From positions 46,951,501-47,015,500 of the forward strand of contig NC_092523.1 of NCBI RefSeq assembly GCF_037038585.1: a DNA stretch of 64,000 nucleotides, given 5' to 3'. Positions within the stretch are counted from its first letter, which is position 1. Each line of letters begins with the position of its first letter. Made by a program: the position numbers and the translations under genes. This DNA comes from Patagioenas fasciata (Eukaryota > Chordata > Aves > Columbiformes > Columbidae). This document shows, piece by piece, positions 1 to 10,500 of the stretch. Under the pieces are notes generated by a model. It did no database searches. It saw only the letters and a list, made by a program, of their open reading frames with translations, and was not told the DNA's origin.

Positions 1-3000
1 GTATTTATACTTACAGACAGGAAAAGCTTGTCTCACCATGAGCTCAGGCCCCACAGGCTGTCCACCCCTGGCATCTCCATCAGGTCTTTAATTTGTCTCC
101 CAGGTTTCTGCTTGCAATCAGGAGCATCCCACCCCATAAGCCACAGATGGCTCAGGCCAGGCCACGCAGAGATGAGATGTTCAAGGCTGCAACTGAAAGC
201 AGAAGCAAACGCTGCAGGCCAGGAGAGAGGGAGGTCACCCGTGCTCACCTTGATGTAGAAGTGCTGAAAATGACAGCAAAATTCCAGGAGAAAATTGCTC
301 AGCAGCACCTGTGTTCACCAGACAGGTGGCATGGGAAAATTGTACAACTGAACCTTGATTAAGCAGAAATACCTGTGGTCTGATTTCTTGCAGCCTTCGC
401 AAGAGCATTACATACCAAGGACACACAGATGGGAAAAAATGAAACTCAGTACTCAAAGTCAATTGTTGAGTGCATGATCTTGAGTGCAGGACCAGCAGCG
501 GGAGCCTGAATTCACATGCAGTATGTGCCTGATGTCCTTAGCCAACGGGAAGGGGTGGTTGGTGCCTGATTAAAAGCTAATAACTGAAGGAGGAACACAA
601 GCTGTGATTTAGCAGAGGATTTCATCAACTGAAGTAGGTCTGGCATCTCCTCCGGTTAACAACTGCTAGCTGTCTGCAGAAAGACTGATAGACCTGCAGG
701 CAGCTATGGGAAGCGCAGATCAATACGGAACCGCTGCTGAGCTCCAGAAACCATTTACACCACAAACGGTGGGTCATGCAGCTGAAAAGCACAAGGCGAG
801 CTGAGGGGGAATGAGGGCTCACCACAGCGCTCTGAAAACAGGGCAGCAATGAGGTCATTTTCCATTCCCTCACAAGCGCCACGCACCCTTCCAGGAGGTG
901 CACGTGCCTTCAGGAGCCGGGCGGGAAGAAGAGTGAACCAGCCTGCGTGCAAGCAGCTTGAGGAACGCCGCCTTTCTCGTGCGAGCATGGCCGAGAAGAA
1001 AGCACTAAGCTCCCACAGCCATGCCACCGCCTCACAGGTCTGAGGAGAGCGGTGGGAAGATTACAGTGTTTTCTGACATTTCTGCGAGGTTGCCTTATCA
1101 GCCTCAGCATCTGGTTTGCACTCTTTGGCATTTCCTACAAAACTGCGAAACACCTTTCATCTAACATGGCCGTGTGAAGCAAATCAAGTGAAACAGTTCT
1201 CTCCCTAAATCAGAACCAGCAATCACAGCAGGTTCTCGTAGGGCGCTAATGACCAAGTGCTTTGCAGCAGCACCTGAACGTTGTGTGAAGAGGAGGTTAT
1301 TCCTAGTTTGGAGACAGCCCTGTACCACAGCACTCTCTGACGCCCAGCCCGGTGAAGGTGACCAGCCTTCCACGTCACCGTCTCTGGGAGCCGAAGTGGA
1401 TCCAGCACACAGGCTTCCTCCACATCTGTGCTAACGACGACGTGCGAGAGCATTAGTTTCCCTCCGCAAAATGTACATTCAGTCAAAATTAAAACCAAAC
1501 AAATGGCTCCCAGCAAACCAAGCATTTTGCCAGTGAGGTTGGAGAAATGAGGTCTAGCAGAGCCTGTCATTCCATGGGTACAGCAACCAGAGCATGGTGG
1601 GGATGGTCAAGGTATGGACCATCACCATCTCAAAATCATTTCGCAGGAGTTGGGTTTACTGAAGAGGAAGGGGACTTTTTGGTCACTCACAAAGGCTACG
1701 TGCTCCTTCCAAGAGATGTATACATACACACTCAGTTGCAAGCCAAGCCAAGCTGCTGGTAGTTTAGCTGACAATGATGAAATAACTGGTTTATGCTAGA
1801 TAAGAAGCTGATCCACACCAGCTAAAGCAGCTCATCTGGCATGGGTTTGTACACTGGGGAGGCCCCTTGTTTGAGGTCAGTGTGGTCCCTGCTCGCTCAG
1901 GTTGCTGGCAGCCTCCAAGCAACAAAAGCTCCAGAGAGGTGCGTGGGGCCACGCAGAAACAACAAACCACCACTGCCTCTGAACAAGACTGCTAAACCCC
2001 TGAAACAGCTCAGGGAGCAGCTCACACGCACACCCAGGGGAGTGACTATCAGCAGCTGTCCTCCAGATCAGCCCAGGGGGTTGGAGAAGGTTTGTGGGGT
2101 TGTCCTACTGCTGTTGCTGCTGGAGCAAGCAGCAAGAAATGAAATACAGCAGAGGTCACGGAGAAAGCGAGCCACATGGCGTGTAACCCACAGTGACAAA
2201 GGAGACATTTTTGTCTGGCAGTCAAGGACAGACGGCTTTTGCAGGGAAACCCACTCCCCAGAGATGGAGGGAGGAGCAGCAATATTCAGCTTTCAACAGC
2301 AGGGGAGCGCCTGTGTCCACGCACTAGTGGTGAGCTGCAGAGGCAGACGTGAGCTTCCACGACCTCAGTTGCAATGCTGCTTGCAGGGCTGGGACAATAA
2401 ATCCCCTCCCTGCTCTGCTCTTATCACTCGATCATGATGGGCAGAGCACAGCTCACCCACTGCCTCCCACTCCCGCACATCCCCCAGCTCACGGAGACAG
2501 GGAACATCACTGGGTCACGCTCACCAGAGCCTCCTCTGGTGCAGGACCAGGCAACTGCCCCAACCAATGCCAGGGACCTCCTTCTCCAGCTAGGACACCA
2601 ACCTCTGCCAGCCTCCTGCCCCTCAGAAAGGCAGGGTGTGTCACATCACTGCTATGACAGATGATGGACAAGGGTGCTGCAGAAAAGGACGTGATAAACC
2701 ATGCCCCGAGCCATTTCTCCCATAGAATTGGACAGACAGACTGAAAAAATGGGATGAGGCAAGTAAAGGTACATGTAAAATGTGCCCATGGTGATGGGGA
2801 GGTGCTGCTGCACACCCTTTCCACAAATAGCTTAAAGCAAAACAAGTATGTGGAAAGGCCAAAGTAAGATGGAGGTGCCTCTATGACTAAGAAAAATAAA
2901 CAACATGTGTTCCCTGAGGCTGGAAGGGAGGAAAGCAAATGCTGGAAAGCAACACCCAACCCACCACCGTAAAGCCTGGCCAAGAGCTCACCTGGTAGGA

Positions 3001-5997
3001 TGGCGGTGCCAGCTCTGCAGTGCTGCCGCAGCTGTGGCCTGCCAGTCAGTACTGGGGCTTCTCCTGACGCAGAGGAAAGTTGGGTGCTGATGCTGGAGGC
3101 ACTGCCAGCCCCATGGTGGGTGGTGAGTACCTCCCTCACCTGCTTCCTCCCCTTCCACCCTCTTCAGCAGATTAAGATAGTTAATCGCTCTCTTTAATAA
3201 GCTAATTTGCCCTATGGCAATCAGAGATCTCAGCCACATTTTCAGGCTCCCTTTGCAAGCCCAATGGAAAGCTGTTCGCTGGTTGTTGCTCCTTTGACTG
3301 GCAGGAACAGTCCTGCATGCCCAGGTCCAGCTGCAGGACAGACCCACCAACTGCCACCACACTCACGACAAAGTCACAAGAGCAAGTAACACCTGTGCTC
3401 CCCAGCTGAGCCTGCCTTTAGGGACTTGTGCTGTCCCCCATGTGCTTTGAACCGCACATGAGATTTGCAGCACAGTCTGGCCACTCTGTTGCTCCCAACT
3501 AGTCCAAACTCAGCTCCCAGGCCAGACTGGTGGCAGTCCAAATCCTCCCCTGCAGAAGCAAGCTCAACATCGTACCAGCCCCACTTACCAACAGGGTCCC
3601 AGCAGAGCCCTGCCCTCTCGTACTGGGAAGCTGCATTGGATGTTCCTCTTCCTTTGCTCTCCAGCTGTGAGGGGCTTGCTGCAGCCTGGCAAGGTGAAGG
3701 CAGCTGAACACCCCCACAGCAGATGCTGGCTTTGTCCAAATGCTGGCTCTCACAGCACCTATAAACCTCCACAAAATGTGCCAGCAGTATTCTCTGGCTC
3801 CAGGATGGAAATACTGGAACAACCAGGCAGGCTTGGCCAAGACATCCTGTGCAAATCAAGGACAGTGATAACTTGCTACCCCCAGTTCCCAAAGCACATA
3901 TAAGAAGCCACGAACTTGCTGGGAGCATGGAGAAGTGGTGGCTGTCACTTCTCCCTGGTCTCTTCTTGGGAAAACACTGAATGTCCTGAGTTTCTGTAGC
4001 ATTCGCACTGGGACAAGAAATCAACACTGTATGCTTGGAACTGCTCATGATTTCCCCCTTTTCCACCACTGGCCCTACTAGTGACCTGTGCAAGCTATTC
4101 ATCTTTTAGACTGGTATTTTTGTTTTTCCCTTTGCAATCTTAAGCATTTCTTGGGTTAACTGGGAATTTCTTTTGCTGAAGTTTTAAAAAAAATTGATAC
4201 CAGTTTCAGAGAGATCAATGAAGATCCCAATGCTGCTATAGGGAATTCCTGGAAGAAGGCAAGAAACCAGGTATTATTTTGCTCATGACAATGGCATGTC
4301 TTTAGAGCAACCTCTCCAGTTTCACTCTAGCAGAATTACAATAATTTTGATAGAAAGTAACTTGTAATGGAATTATTTATTTCATCTTTACTGTAGGAGG
4401 AATGATTGTTAACTGAGTCCACATCCACTTGCATTCAATGGATTGCTAATTAAGCTACAGATGTCTCCTGATGGCAGCAATTATTCCTGGTAACCTTTAT
4501 GAGCTTGTTACATTCTTTAGTTATTGTTATGAAAAGTTACATGAAATACTTTGCCTAATACTACACAGCTCCCAGGGGAATTACTTCTTGATACGTTCTT
4601 GTTTGATTAAGGAGAATGATGGTTTTCTTTCTTAGCAATATTTCTCAAGTAGTTGGCAGCTCATTTCCCTTGTCTTTTGCTGACACTTCAACAACTGACA
4701 ACTTTTACACAGAGGTCTTCTTTTCCAAACAGTTCGAACTTTTTTTTTTGCTCTCCCTGAGTTCTCCAGTGTCTTTGCTTGGCTTATTGCATCGTTTTTT
4801 CCTCTATTTTCCAATGCTTTATTCTATCTGGAACGTACACGTTACTTACAACACGAACACAGGGCCAATGAGAACTCAGTGCGGTTTTGTTGTCGTTACA
4901 GTTTGTTGCAAATGTAAGAAAAGCATGTCCTTACACTGGTACTTGAAGCAAAGCTTCACTTCAGTGCACGGAAAATACAGATCTCCTTAAAACAGTTAAC
5001 AGAATCAACAGTATGAGCTGAGTAAACTAACCAAGAACAGCATTGCACGTCCTCTTTCCTGTGCCTTTGTACGTCCAAAATTCAATGAATATGCAACACA
5101 AGTAACATTATCCAGGGAATAATGAACTTCATTGCATTTCAAACCAAATGATTGCTTTTTTTTAAAATCCGTATTTATTGTGTTTGCACGCCAACTCTAT
5201 TCCTCCAGAAGTCTCCAGCCACAGGCAAGAGGTGCACAGAAAGCATGTCAGTGGTTATGACTACTTCTCACGGCTTTGTACTGATTTCAAGAGCATCAAA
5301 GTTCATATGAATATGTGAATTTCCCTTCAAAATCACAAGAAATTACAATTAAACTCCAGAGTCAAACAGATTCCCTTCCAGCACAATGCATTGTGGAAAG
5401 AAGCCAAAGACTCCAAGCACTAGTTCCTGATCAAGCCATTGAAACACCGCAGTTCTGAAAACACTCCGTGACAGTCCCATTTTTCTGACACTGAAACCAA
5501 AGGAAGGCTTAGCAGCACCTTCTGCATGAGCAGCTTTTAAGTATCCCACTCAGTCGCTACCTCCTGCTGAGCTAACTCAAACACATGTGGAAGCAGAGCT
5601 GGCAAGGCACCTTTCAACAAAGCTTTCGTTGCAGGAACTGGTGATTTACTGAAACAAACTTTCTGCAGAAACATGCCAGTTTTGGTCAAACATTTCAAGA
5701 CCTGAGATGGCATTTCTGGTGGAAACCAGCAGGTCAGAGGAGCTGGTCTGATAGCTTAGCAATGTAGTGATACTGGCAGGGCCAGAATCAGGTCTGGGAG
5801 CTCAAATTGCTAAATAGCCTTGCACACAGGCAGTCAGCTGTTTTGCAGTGCCCCTTCTGCTCTGCCTTCAAATAAAAACAAATGTGAATGCCTCAACACT
5901 TTGTGTCAAACAGAGTTCTTGTCTTCCAGTCCATCTGAGTTTAAAGGGCAAAAGGAAAACAATGAAAGTAGCAAAAAGTAAGGAACTTGCTCAAGTT
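1..5997. other. Intergenic DNA downstream of TMEM131L, no gene recognised
   Basis: This stretch lies beyond the 3' end of TMEM131L. The first ~4 kb is visibly richer in GC than the rest of the window and holds several long but unconvincing open frames on both strands, for example 1841-2437 (+), 2507-3139 (-) and 3374-4102 (-). None shows a recognisable domain, a splice pattern or a low-complexity signature of a real protein. A small CpG cluster sits near 868-993. From ~4100 the sequence becomes AT-rich and featureless. In mammals the gene downstream of TMEM131L is TLR2 (known synteny), but no leucine-rich-repeat or TIR coding sequence is present here. Confidence 0.6.
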
Positions 5998-6350
5998 CAC
6001 AGAACCCTCAAAATGGTGGCTGGACCCTGGTGGTCTCTAGTCCAACCTCCCACAAGGAGCAGGACTGCCACCACCACTAGATCATGTCACATGCAGCTTT
6101 GTTCAGCCACATCATGAACACCTCCAGGCATGGAGATCTGTCCACCCCTCAGGGAACCCATTCTTCTGCAGCACCACCCTCTGAGGGGAGCCCCTCGTGT
6201 TCAACCTGAACCTCCCACACCACAACTTCTGACCGCTGCCCTTTGCCACAACACCTGCAGCCACCACACAGGCTGTGGTTCTCCTTTGAGCAGCTGGACA
6301 AGGCTGCTACCAGATCCCCCTTTGCTCTTTCTGGGCTTAACAAGGCCACT
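5998..6350 (-). mobile_element. Old degraded CR1 LINE 3' fragment
   Basis: Read on the plus strand, this segment follows the reverse complement of the CR1 3' region. It has a 'tctctagtccaacctcc' block, a 'gaacacctccaggcatggagat' like block, then a 'cgtgttcaacctgaacctcc' block and a 'tctgggcttaacaaggcc' block in the expected order. It is much more diverged than the two younger CR1 copies in the window and belongs to a different subfamily. CR1 sense is therefore minus. No open reading frame survives. The ends are approximate. Confidence 0.75.
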
Positions 6351-7186
6351 TGTGGAGGATACCTCTGAATCTAAGGGATACGCTCCCCCTTTTTTTGAGT
6401 GAAGATGCCCAGACACACTCTGCCATGCCAGAACAATGAGCTCTACAAGAACACTCAGCAGAGACAGCTTCCACCATGGAGAGATTCAGCAGCACTTCTC
6501 TGGTTGCCCTTCCCACCATGAAGATTCAGTCTCAGAACCCGAGCTAACACAATGCTGTTCTGTATCGGAGAGTGGTGTGAACACCTCAAAGAAATATTTG
6601 TTCCAGCTCAAGCTTTGACATTTTAAACAAGGGCAATTAAATGCACTGAAAATGCTATTGCAACATGAAGGCTAAAAATATAAACACCAAATGTCAGGAG
6701 TCACTTGAAGGAAAAGCTCCTGGAAGAAATGGCCACTCACCCACACTGCACAAGCAGAACGTGGGCCAAGTGACAGTCCGCATTCTGTAGCCACATAAAC
6801 AAGCCACAATTCAGCCTCTTTTTCTACATCCAAAAGTTTACACCCACAAATAACTCTGTGAGCAGCAGACTTGGCACCACCTGGAAATTCTCTGATCTGC
6901 ATGAACAGCTTGGTCCCTACTCTTATTGTTTGGTACAGATGTGGTTATTTACAGGTGTAAGTTTGTACCTACAAATGCTAAACCACTCCTACTTTATACC
7001 ACAGAATGTAAACTTCAGGAGAAGTATGTGCAGTACAGGTTCATGGATGCTTTTAAGAACCTAATACTGTTCTTATTCTTGAAAAATTTGACTTTTAAAT
7101 TTATAGCCTTCACCTGACAATAACAGCATCCTGAATAGGCTTTGCTTTTTAAAATGCACTGAATGCTCAGACTTCAGTAAAAAAAA
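6351..7186. other. Intergenic or distal 3' UTR sequence
   Basis: AT-rich DNA between the old CR1 fragment and the likely poly(A) signals of TMEM131L. No coding potential or repeat was recognised. If the gene uses a poly(A) site beyond 7187, part of this would be 3' UTR. Confidence 0.4.
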
Positions 7187-7192
7187 TTTATT
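7187..7192 (-). promoter_or_regulatory. TMEM131L: Candidate distal poly(A) signal AATAAA for TMEM131L
   Basis: The plus strand reads TTTATT, so the minus strand carries a canonical AATAAA about 115 nt after the TMEM131L stop codon. It is a reasonable cleavage signal, but nothing in the sequence decides between it, the proximal one and sites further left. Confidence 0.45.
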
Positions 7193-7306
7193 TTCAATAT
7201 AAAAAGTGCCAAAATATCCACCAACATTGTAATCTATTCAACAACCAGCTTACTCTAGTAATCAAAATTGCAAGCATCTTTATTCACATTTTTAATCAAA
7301 TTCCTT
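7193..7306 (-). other. TMEM131L: TMEM131L proximal 3' UTR
   Basis: Sequence directly after the TGA stop of the last exon, in the same exon. It is AT-rich and non-coding. The extent is inferred from the poly(A) signals only; a longer UTR is possible. Confidence 0.5.
7279..7284 (-). promoter_or_regulatory. TMEM131L: Candidate proximal poly(A) signal AATAAA for TMEM131L
   Basis: A canonical AATAAA on the minus strand that begins only 22 nt after the stop codon. If used it would give an unusually short 3' UTR of about 40-50 nt. Confidence 0.4.
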
Positions 7307-7585
7307 TCACACGTTTCCACAGTAACCCGAGTCCCTCGAAAGTGGGAAATTTGCATTTCGATTGGCTGCTGTAGTCCATATGTCCAAGTTCATGTAGGCA
7401 CGGAAGGGGTTAAACCTTGGGTAGTATTCCTGCTTACACATAACTGCCTGGTTCTCCACGTGGGTCGAGTGTTGGGTCGTGGCACTGACGGGGCAGCAGC
7501 TTTCATAAATATCGCTCTGAGGTGCCCAGATGGAACCAAAAAGTCCAGACATGGGAGACAAGCTTCGGGTGCTTGAGAGGTAGGG
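7307..7585 (-). CDS. TMEM131L: TMEM131L window exon 32 (last coding exon)
   Basis: Starts in phase 0 after a CCCTACAG acceptor and encodes the final 92 residues (1443-1534), then TGA at 7307-7309. It carries the aromatic motifs [12 protein letters not shown] and [13 protein letters not shown] near the C-terminus. In the paralogue TMEM131 the C-terminal region recruits the TRAPPIII subunit TRAPPC8. A similar role here is inference. Confidence 0.95.
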   Translation of the reverse strand, partial: PYLSSTRSLSPMSGLFGSIWAPQSDIYESCCPVSATTQHSTHVENQAVMCKQEYYPRFNPFRAYMNLDIWTTAANRNANFPLSRDSGYCGNV

Positions 7586-10500
7586 CTGTAGGGCAAGATA
7601 AAAATAAGCATGGGAAACTGCAAAATGGAGCGTTTTCCAAAGAAATCGTGGCAATGTGGTACTAAATGGAAGGAAGCAGCATTTATGCAGAGAACTTAGG
7701 AAATGCACAAGTAGAAAATTGTACACGAGTTTAAAACCACTATGGCTGCTGAAAATATTACAGCAGCATTACTCCGTGTGTGTAAAGGCACTTAACTAAA
7801 TGAAGCCATACAAGCTCCTCCCTGCATGGCATCGATATTACTGTAACAGGAACACAATACTCAGTTCTGGTCAGGCTGTCAAGAAAAATAAGAGAGAAAC
7901 TGAAGACAGGTGAAAAGCTCCATGCATGATTTGGACTTAAAATTAAAAGAGAAGGACACCTAAGAAATGGCAAGAAAAAGGTTGAAGTACGTGTCAGTAG
8001 TGAAAGACTATGCACGCCGGGAGCAGAGAGGGATATTCAGTTTGGAAAAGAGACTCTAATTGGAAACAAGGGAATTTAGTTAGAATATTTCGAAAGCTTA
8101 TAAAGAACCTCCTGGAGGGCAAGATGTGTTAGTCTGCAAGGAAGTCTCTTGGAGAAGGTCATGGAAGTCTTGGGACTTTTAAAACTGAATGAAACACTGA
8201 AATGTATTGTGGTGAAAAGCTCGCCAGGGAAATGAACTGAATTATCTAATGTATTTTCCAATCTCTACCTTCTGTGTTTCCTGGCATTCCTGAATAAAAT
8301 ATGAAATAAAGCCACATTTATTTTAGGAAACAATCTTCTACCAGTTTTGCCACTTTTTAACACAGCAGAATTTTCACTTTTGCAGTTGGAAATATTTCTT
8401 GCTTTATTTGGTTAGTTTTATTCAAAATAAATCTACTGTAAATTTTTTTAAAAAATCTAAAATAGAAGATTTTGAAATACGAGCAGAAGAGAAGGTGGTT
8501 ACAATTAAAGACCACCTTGAACTGAAGTCACTACATTGCACTATGGGATGACATAAACATGGCTGGTCTGGAGCATAACAGGTCAAAGTCAGCATGCAGA
8601 AATCTGCACTAATCCATCTTAAATCACTTGGATTTCCTAGCAAAAAAAAAAAAAAAAACCAAACCCTGTCAAAGTCACTGAGAGCAGCTGTCCATTCAGC
8701 TCTACAATTTCAAACTCTCTTTGGGTTTTGCTGTCAGCACTTTTTGTGTTTTACCCTCATCTGGAAAGGCTGATTTTGATAGGAAAAAGTCTCAGTAGAC
8801 TATGTAAGTCCAAAATGCTTTTCCATACATAAGATGATTTTAGTCAATTTTCAGGCAAAAGGATCTGTCTTAAAATTTCACAGAAAAGGTCCAGTAACAT
8901 TCTTGACCACCAAGGGACAAAGCTGGACTACCAACACCAGCATCAAATCCATACACCAGGCTACTTAAAAGATTCATGGAGAACATGCAAGCAACAAGGA
9001 GGGGAAAGACAGGAATGCACTGGGAAGGCTTTGAAGAGGCACATGAAGGCAGCACCTTGCAGTGACAACACTCACTGTGGAGTTGATGTAGCTGGCGGGC
9101 TCCCAGGTAGGTGGCATGTTGGGAGGTGCGTTCCAGGCGGAGGGACAGTTCTGGTCAATGAAGGCTGTATTCTGCACCGCTGCAGTACCTGGGAAGCCAC
9201 TAGGATAGTTCATGTTTTCTGCAGTTTATAAAAGTAGAAAAGACAGAATAAGGTTTTTGGAATATAAATAGTACTGACATTTCTGTGGAGCAACAGTGAA
9301 TCCTCTCAGAGTGAGCCAGGCTGGAACCCACCTAAGCCTTCAGTGACTTCAGGGAGCTTCAGGGCAGCACAGCAGCAAAGCATAACAATTTCTGTTAACA
9401 CGGCTACCGCTCTGTATTAGGGACCCAGTAACAAATTGCTATCAGGAGGACGGAATAAAGAGTTGGCAATCTCTCTACTGGAGAACAGAGTCTTTATTAG
9501 CCACAGAACGTGCATGGCAGAGCCTACCCAGGCTTCACTGCCAACATGCCTCAGCTCTAAGCACCCGAGGGATCACCATGCTGCCTGTGATACTATAGCC
9601 TGACCTTTAATTATTGCTTAGGTAATGCTAAAGAATTCTAGGTTGCTGCCAGTGTGCTTCCCAAGCCAAGAAATTCTAGCCTGGAAAGGTAATTGGTCAC
9701 GAGAGGTGTTCTGTTTCACACACTGGAAGGCAAAAGTCTGCCAGAAGGGAAACAAAGAAAATAGTGCAAAGAGATTTGTGTTATACTGTGGTCACAAGCA
9801 CTTCTCTCTGTTCCCTCTCAAACAGAGTCCTGTGTGCTGGCTTTTCAGGCTTAATAACTGCATACGAAGATCAGTCTTCTCATCTGCCATATGCAGACAG
9901 TATTTATTGCTACAGAGCACCCAGTCAGCTGGAAACTGTAAAGTCCGCTTAAGTAATGCATGCCCAGATGTTTATAGGACAAACTCAGCCTTTAGTTCTA
10001 CAAAAGGTGAGAGAAAAAAACATGCTTATTGGTAATTCATAAGCTTTATTTCATCATACCTTCTGGGAAAGCACCATATTCATTCATCTCTAGTGGACAA
10101 TACATGTTGGAAAACTGGCTGTCACAAGCTGCGTTCCAGTCGATGAAGCTGTCCCAAGAAACAGAAAAATACGCTGTCAGAAACAATTCGCAGAACTTCT
10201 GAAAATTATTTGGAAATACTTATTTAATCTAAAGCTGTTGGATGCAAAAACACCTGTAAGAAAAACACCTGTAAGTGATGATGAGGCTTTTCACATTCCA
10301 CTTGCCAATTCTGCCAGTACCTGCTCTGTGCCACTACATAATCACAGCGATTCTCTCACTGAGCTTTCTGTCTCTTGGAGGATGAACAACTTGTAATGAC
10401 GGCTACCAGAGTCCTGCAACACCTAACTGTGTTCAACTTCCTCCAATGTAAAAAAAAAAAAATTGCACTTCTTTTCCCACAACCACGGTAAGGGTAAAGT

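Noticed and set aside
1841-2437. 198-codon plus-strand ORF
   Set aside because: Same reasons: low-complexity Leu and Arg runs and no domain.
2507-3139. 210-codon minus-strand ORF
   Set aside because: Sequence does not resemble any family I know. It overlaps other open frames on both strands and looks like translated non-coding DNA.
3374-4102. 242-codon minus-strand ORF
   Set aside because: No recognisable domain, unusual composition (many Ser/Cys/Gly without structure), no promoter or splice context. Long chance ORFs are expected in the GC-richer left end.
1-6000. Possible TLR2 coding sequence, expected by synteny
   Set aside because: TLR2 coding sequence is one long leucine-rich-repeat/TIR frame. 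Nothing like it is present.
9390-9640. Possible LTR-like segment with two 'tttatt/aataaa' motifs in intron 30
   Set aside because: No TG...CA ends, no flanking duplication and no known family could be seen.
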